Shown here: in pieces, positions 20,067 through 21,521 of the stretch
Layout of the letters: each line of letters opens with the position of its first letter
How positions within the stretch are numbered: position 1 is the stretch's first letter
Assembly: GCA_900660155.1 (NCBI GenBank)
Contig: CABFPE010001040.1
Span: 107,149-128,669 of the forward strand
From: Hofstenia miamia
Lineage: Eukaryota > Xenacoelomorpha > Acoela > Hofsteniidae
Direction: 5' to 3'
DNA: 21,521 nt
Notes under the pieces: model-generated
Databases searched by the model: none
Seen by the model: the letters and a program-made list of their open reading frames with translations, nothing else
Told to the model about the DNA's origin: nothing
Made by a program: the position numbers and the translations under genes

Positions 20067-20415
20067 AAATTCAAGGTTGAGGTGGATCGAATATTTTCGG
20101 ACCCATATCAAATTCAAATCACAAAAATATATGAATCCATATATGCAGTGGAGCTTAGGACAACTACAGCAGCTGATGTATTCAAATTGAGTAAGTCAAA
20201 TCCATTTTCATAAATAGCTTTGAACACACTAAAAGAAAAACAGAAAATTTCACATGCTTCTAATAGCATGTGTTTTTAAAGCAATGCCATTATTTTGATT
20301 ATTGTACGATACATTTAATTAACCCTAATATATGCAGTGCAATGTTTTTTACACTCGCATAACATTGTCAGATTTAGACAAAGATGGTTCTGAGGAATTT
20401 AATTGTTCATCTTAA
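20067..20415 (+). CDS. Last two exons of a plus-strand gene, function not recognised
   Basis: Exon 1 (20067-20190) follows ATAATAACAG and ends at TTGA before a consensus GTAAGT. It reads KFKVEVDRIFSDPYQIQITK, then IYESIYAVELRTTTAADVFK. Exon 2 (20372-20415) follows ACATTGTCAG and reads LDKDGSEEFNCSS to TAA at 20413-20415. Exon 1 ends with one base and exon 2 begins with two (A+AT gives Asn), so the phases agree across a 181-base intron. An AATAAA about 100 bases beyond the stop fits a gene end. DLDKDGSEEF recalls part of a calcium-binding EF-hand loop but is too short to be one. The exon before 20067 was not found. No family recognised. Confidence 0.45.
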
Positions 20416-20512
20416 GCCGTTTTACTTAAAAATTTTCCAAACAATTCATAAATATATATGTTATACTTTAGTTTTTATATACAACGATTCATGGATATAC
20501 ATAATAAATATT

Positions 20513-20518
20513 TTCTGA
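20513..20518 (+). terminator. Polyadenylation signal AATAAA
   Basis: AATAAA lies 97 bp after the TAA at 20413-20415, on the same strand and at a usual distance for a 3' untranslated region. Confidence 0.4.
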
Positions 20519-20993
20519 TCAATAACCAGTTGATATCTATTGATTGGAAATTAGATTCAGATCCATGACAATCTTGACATAATTTAACATAGCATAATAC
20601 TATATATTATATTATAATAATAAACAAGTTTTTTGAAATTGGGTTCAACTGGGTCGGCATCTAAACCCATAAGTTCCGCGTTTGGGACTGGGTGTGAGTA
20701 AGAAATTGTGAAATTACTGGATTTAGGTCCAGTTTTTTGTCAGATGCAGTTCAGTTCATAATTGAAAACATATTACCGTAAAACAGGCGAACATAGGCAG
20801 GTTTTTAAGTATTTTTAGCTAGTAAAATTTTTGTAATGATTTCTGTGTTCTGATACTCTCTATGAACTGCAATCTATGTCTCTTTTATAATTTAAAACCT
20901 TTTAAACACAAATGATATTGAAAACGCTCCCTAGAGAAGAGAATATGTAAGACATGGTCACACCAGGAAACATTGGTGAACTTAGGCAGGCAA
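20519..20993. other. Intergenic DNA between two convergent gene ends
   Basis: No gene. A less AT-rich patch at about 20636-20745 (GGGTTCAACTGGGTCGGCAT...) resembles transposon subterminal sequence. A 16-mer occurs twice in the same orientation: GGCGAACATAGGCAGG at 20786-20801 and GGTGAACTTAGGCAGG at 20975-20990 (14 of 16 bases). Confidence 0.45.
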
Positions 20994-20999
20994 TTTATT
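20994..20999 (-). terminator. Polyadenylation signal AATAAA (minus strand)
   Basis: TTTATT on the plus strand gives AATAAA on the minus strand, about 100 bases downstream of the TGA that ends the zinc-finger gene. Confidence 0.4.
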
Positions 21000-21096
21000 T
21001 AATTATTTAAAAAAATGAATTTATAAAATAACAGTACTATACTTACTTACTATCATGTTTTAATGATGAATAAAGTCAATTAAGAGATTTTAAAGT

Positions 21097-21521
21097 TCAT
21101 TGTCCATGCTCACAGATTACACAAACGAATTCTGGATCATATTCAGCACAATTTCCACAAATCCATTTATTGCATTGTAGACATTGAATCCAATCCAAAT
21201 CTCTTGTCTCATTAAACTTTATACGACAGATATTGCACGGTTCCTCCTCACCAGTATCTTTGGAATTCTCATCACTAGAATCTTCCGTACTTGAATCAAC
21301 CGGCACAGCTGCAACAGTTGCATCAATATCAATCTCTTCATCTGAGAGAGTGATTTGTTGACCTGGAGGAATCTTCTTACCACGTGGTTTCTTTACTTTG
21401 TTTTCTCCAGTTCTGTCCTTTAGAAGATCAACCAAAGATGCATCAAGATCTGTGCGAATATGTGCTGCATCATGCTGTGCTGCAGCAGCTGTTCCCGGAA
21501 GCTTTGAGAGTGGTATGTTGA
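21097..21521 (-). CDS. C-terminal part of a PHD-like zinc-finger protein (runs off the right edge)
   Basis: The frame is open from the window edge to TGA at 21097-21099, giving the last 140 residues of a longer protein. No start is visible; the ATG-less right edge is simply where the window ends. It begins NIPLSKLPGTAAAAQHDAAH, has a basic patch (KVKKPRGKKIPPG), an acidic Ser/Asp/Glu stretch at about residues 76-93, and a C-terminal finger. The finger has eight cysteines spaced C-x2-C-x14-C-x2-C-x4-C-x2-C-x8-C-x2-C, with DWIQC and CNKWIC at its core. PHD fingers are normally Cys4-His-Cys3; here the His position is Cys. Such fingers bind zinc and often histone tails, and also occur at the C-terminus of host genes derived from DDE transposases and of some transposases. 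Which applies here cannot be told. Confidence 0.75.
   Translation of the reverse strand, partial: NIPLSKLPGTAAAAQHDAAHIRTDLDASLVDLLKDRTGENKVKKPRGKKIPPGQQITLSDEEIDIDATVAAVPVDSSTEDSSDENSKDTGEEEPCNICRIKFNETRDLDWIQCLQCNKWICGNCAEYDPEFVCVICEHGQ

Overview
The window is AT-rich eukaryotic DNA, most likely from an invertebrate animal. It has long gene-poor stretches, (TA)n microsatellites, GT-AG exon-like blocks, animal-type transposon remnants (a pogo/Tigger/jerky-like DDE transposase, a hAT-type non-autonomous element, a non-LTR reverse transcriptase) and a PHD-like zinc finger. There are no bacterial operons, ribosome binding sites, CRISPR arrays or recognisable tRNA/rRNA genes. I cannot name the species. 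Coding calls are single exons or short exon chains judged by eye from open frame, splice sites and phase; none has been tested by a search.

The layout is dominated by one structure. A 5,787-bp unit at 1969-7755 is repeated in the same orientation at 11370-17156, exactly 9,401 bp away. I saw five substitutions and no indels. The two copies have different right-hand flanks. Copy 2 begins directly after a run of exactly 1,000 N (10370-11369), so its left end is hidden and a contig join at a repeat boundary is possible. Both copies end on the right in a (TA)n tract.

Inside each unit, minus strand, lies a decayed DDE_1-type transposase. It still shows the second and third catalytic aspartates, the LPPHSTH block and a basic C-terminal tail. 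The tail is split by a 699-bp hAT-like miniature element with 13-bp terminal inverted repeats and a perfect 8-bp target-site duplication (GTGGCAAG). The identical nested insertion in both copies shows that they derive from one already broken ancestor. Short motifs CATTAATGGGCCATT plus CATTAATG lie in direct orientation near both ends of the unit.

Outside the units: 1-1954 carries a candidate minus-strand terminal exon (411-653) and two phase-compatible plus-strand exons (1577-1821), the second pair ending just before the unit. 7756-10369 carries a (TA)n tract, a relic of a reverse transcriptase (7891-8133) and weak exon-like frames. 17157-21521 carries a candidate small secreted cysteine-containing protein gene (minus, 18447-18824), the two-exon 3' end of a plus-strand gene (20067-20415) and, converging on it, the 3' end of a minus-strand gene for a PHD-like zinc-finger protein running off the right edge (21097-21521). 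The remainder shows nothing I can call.
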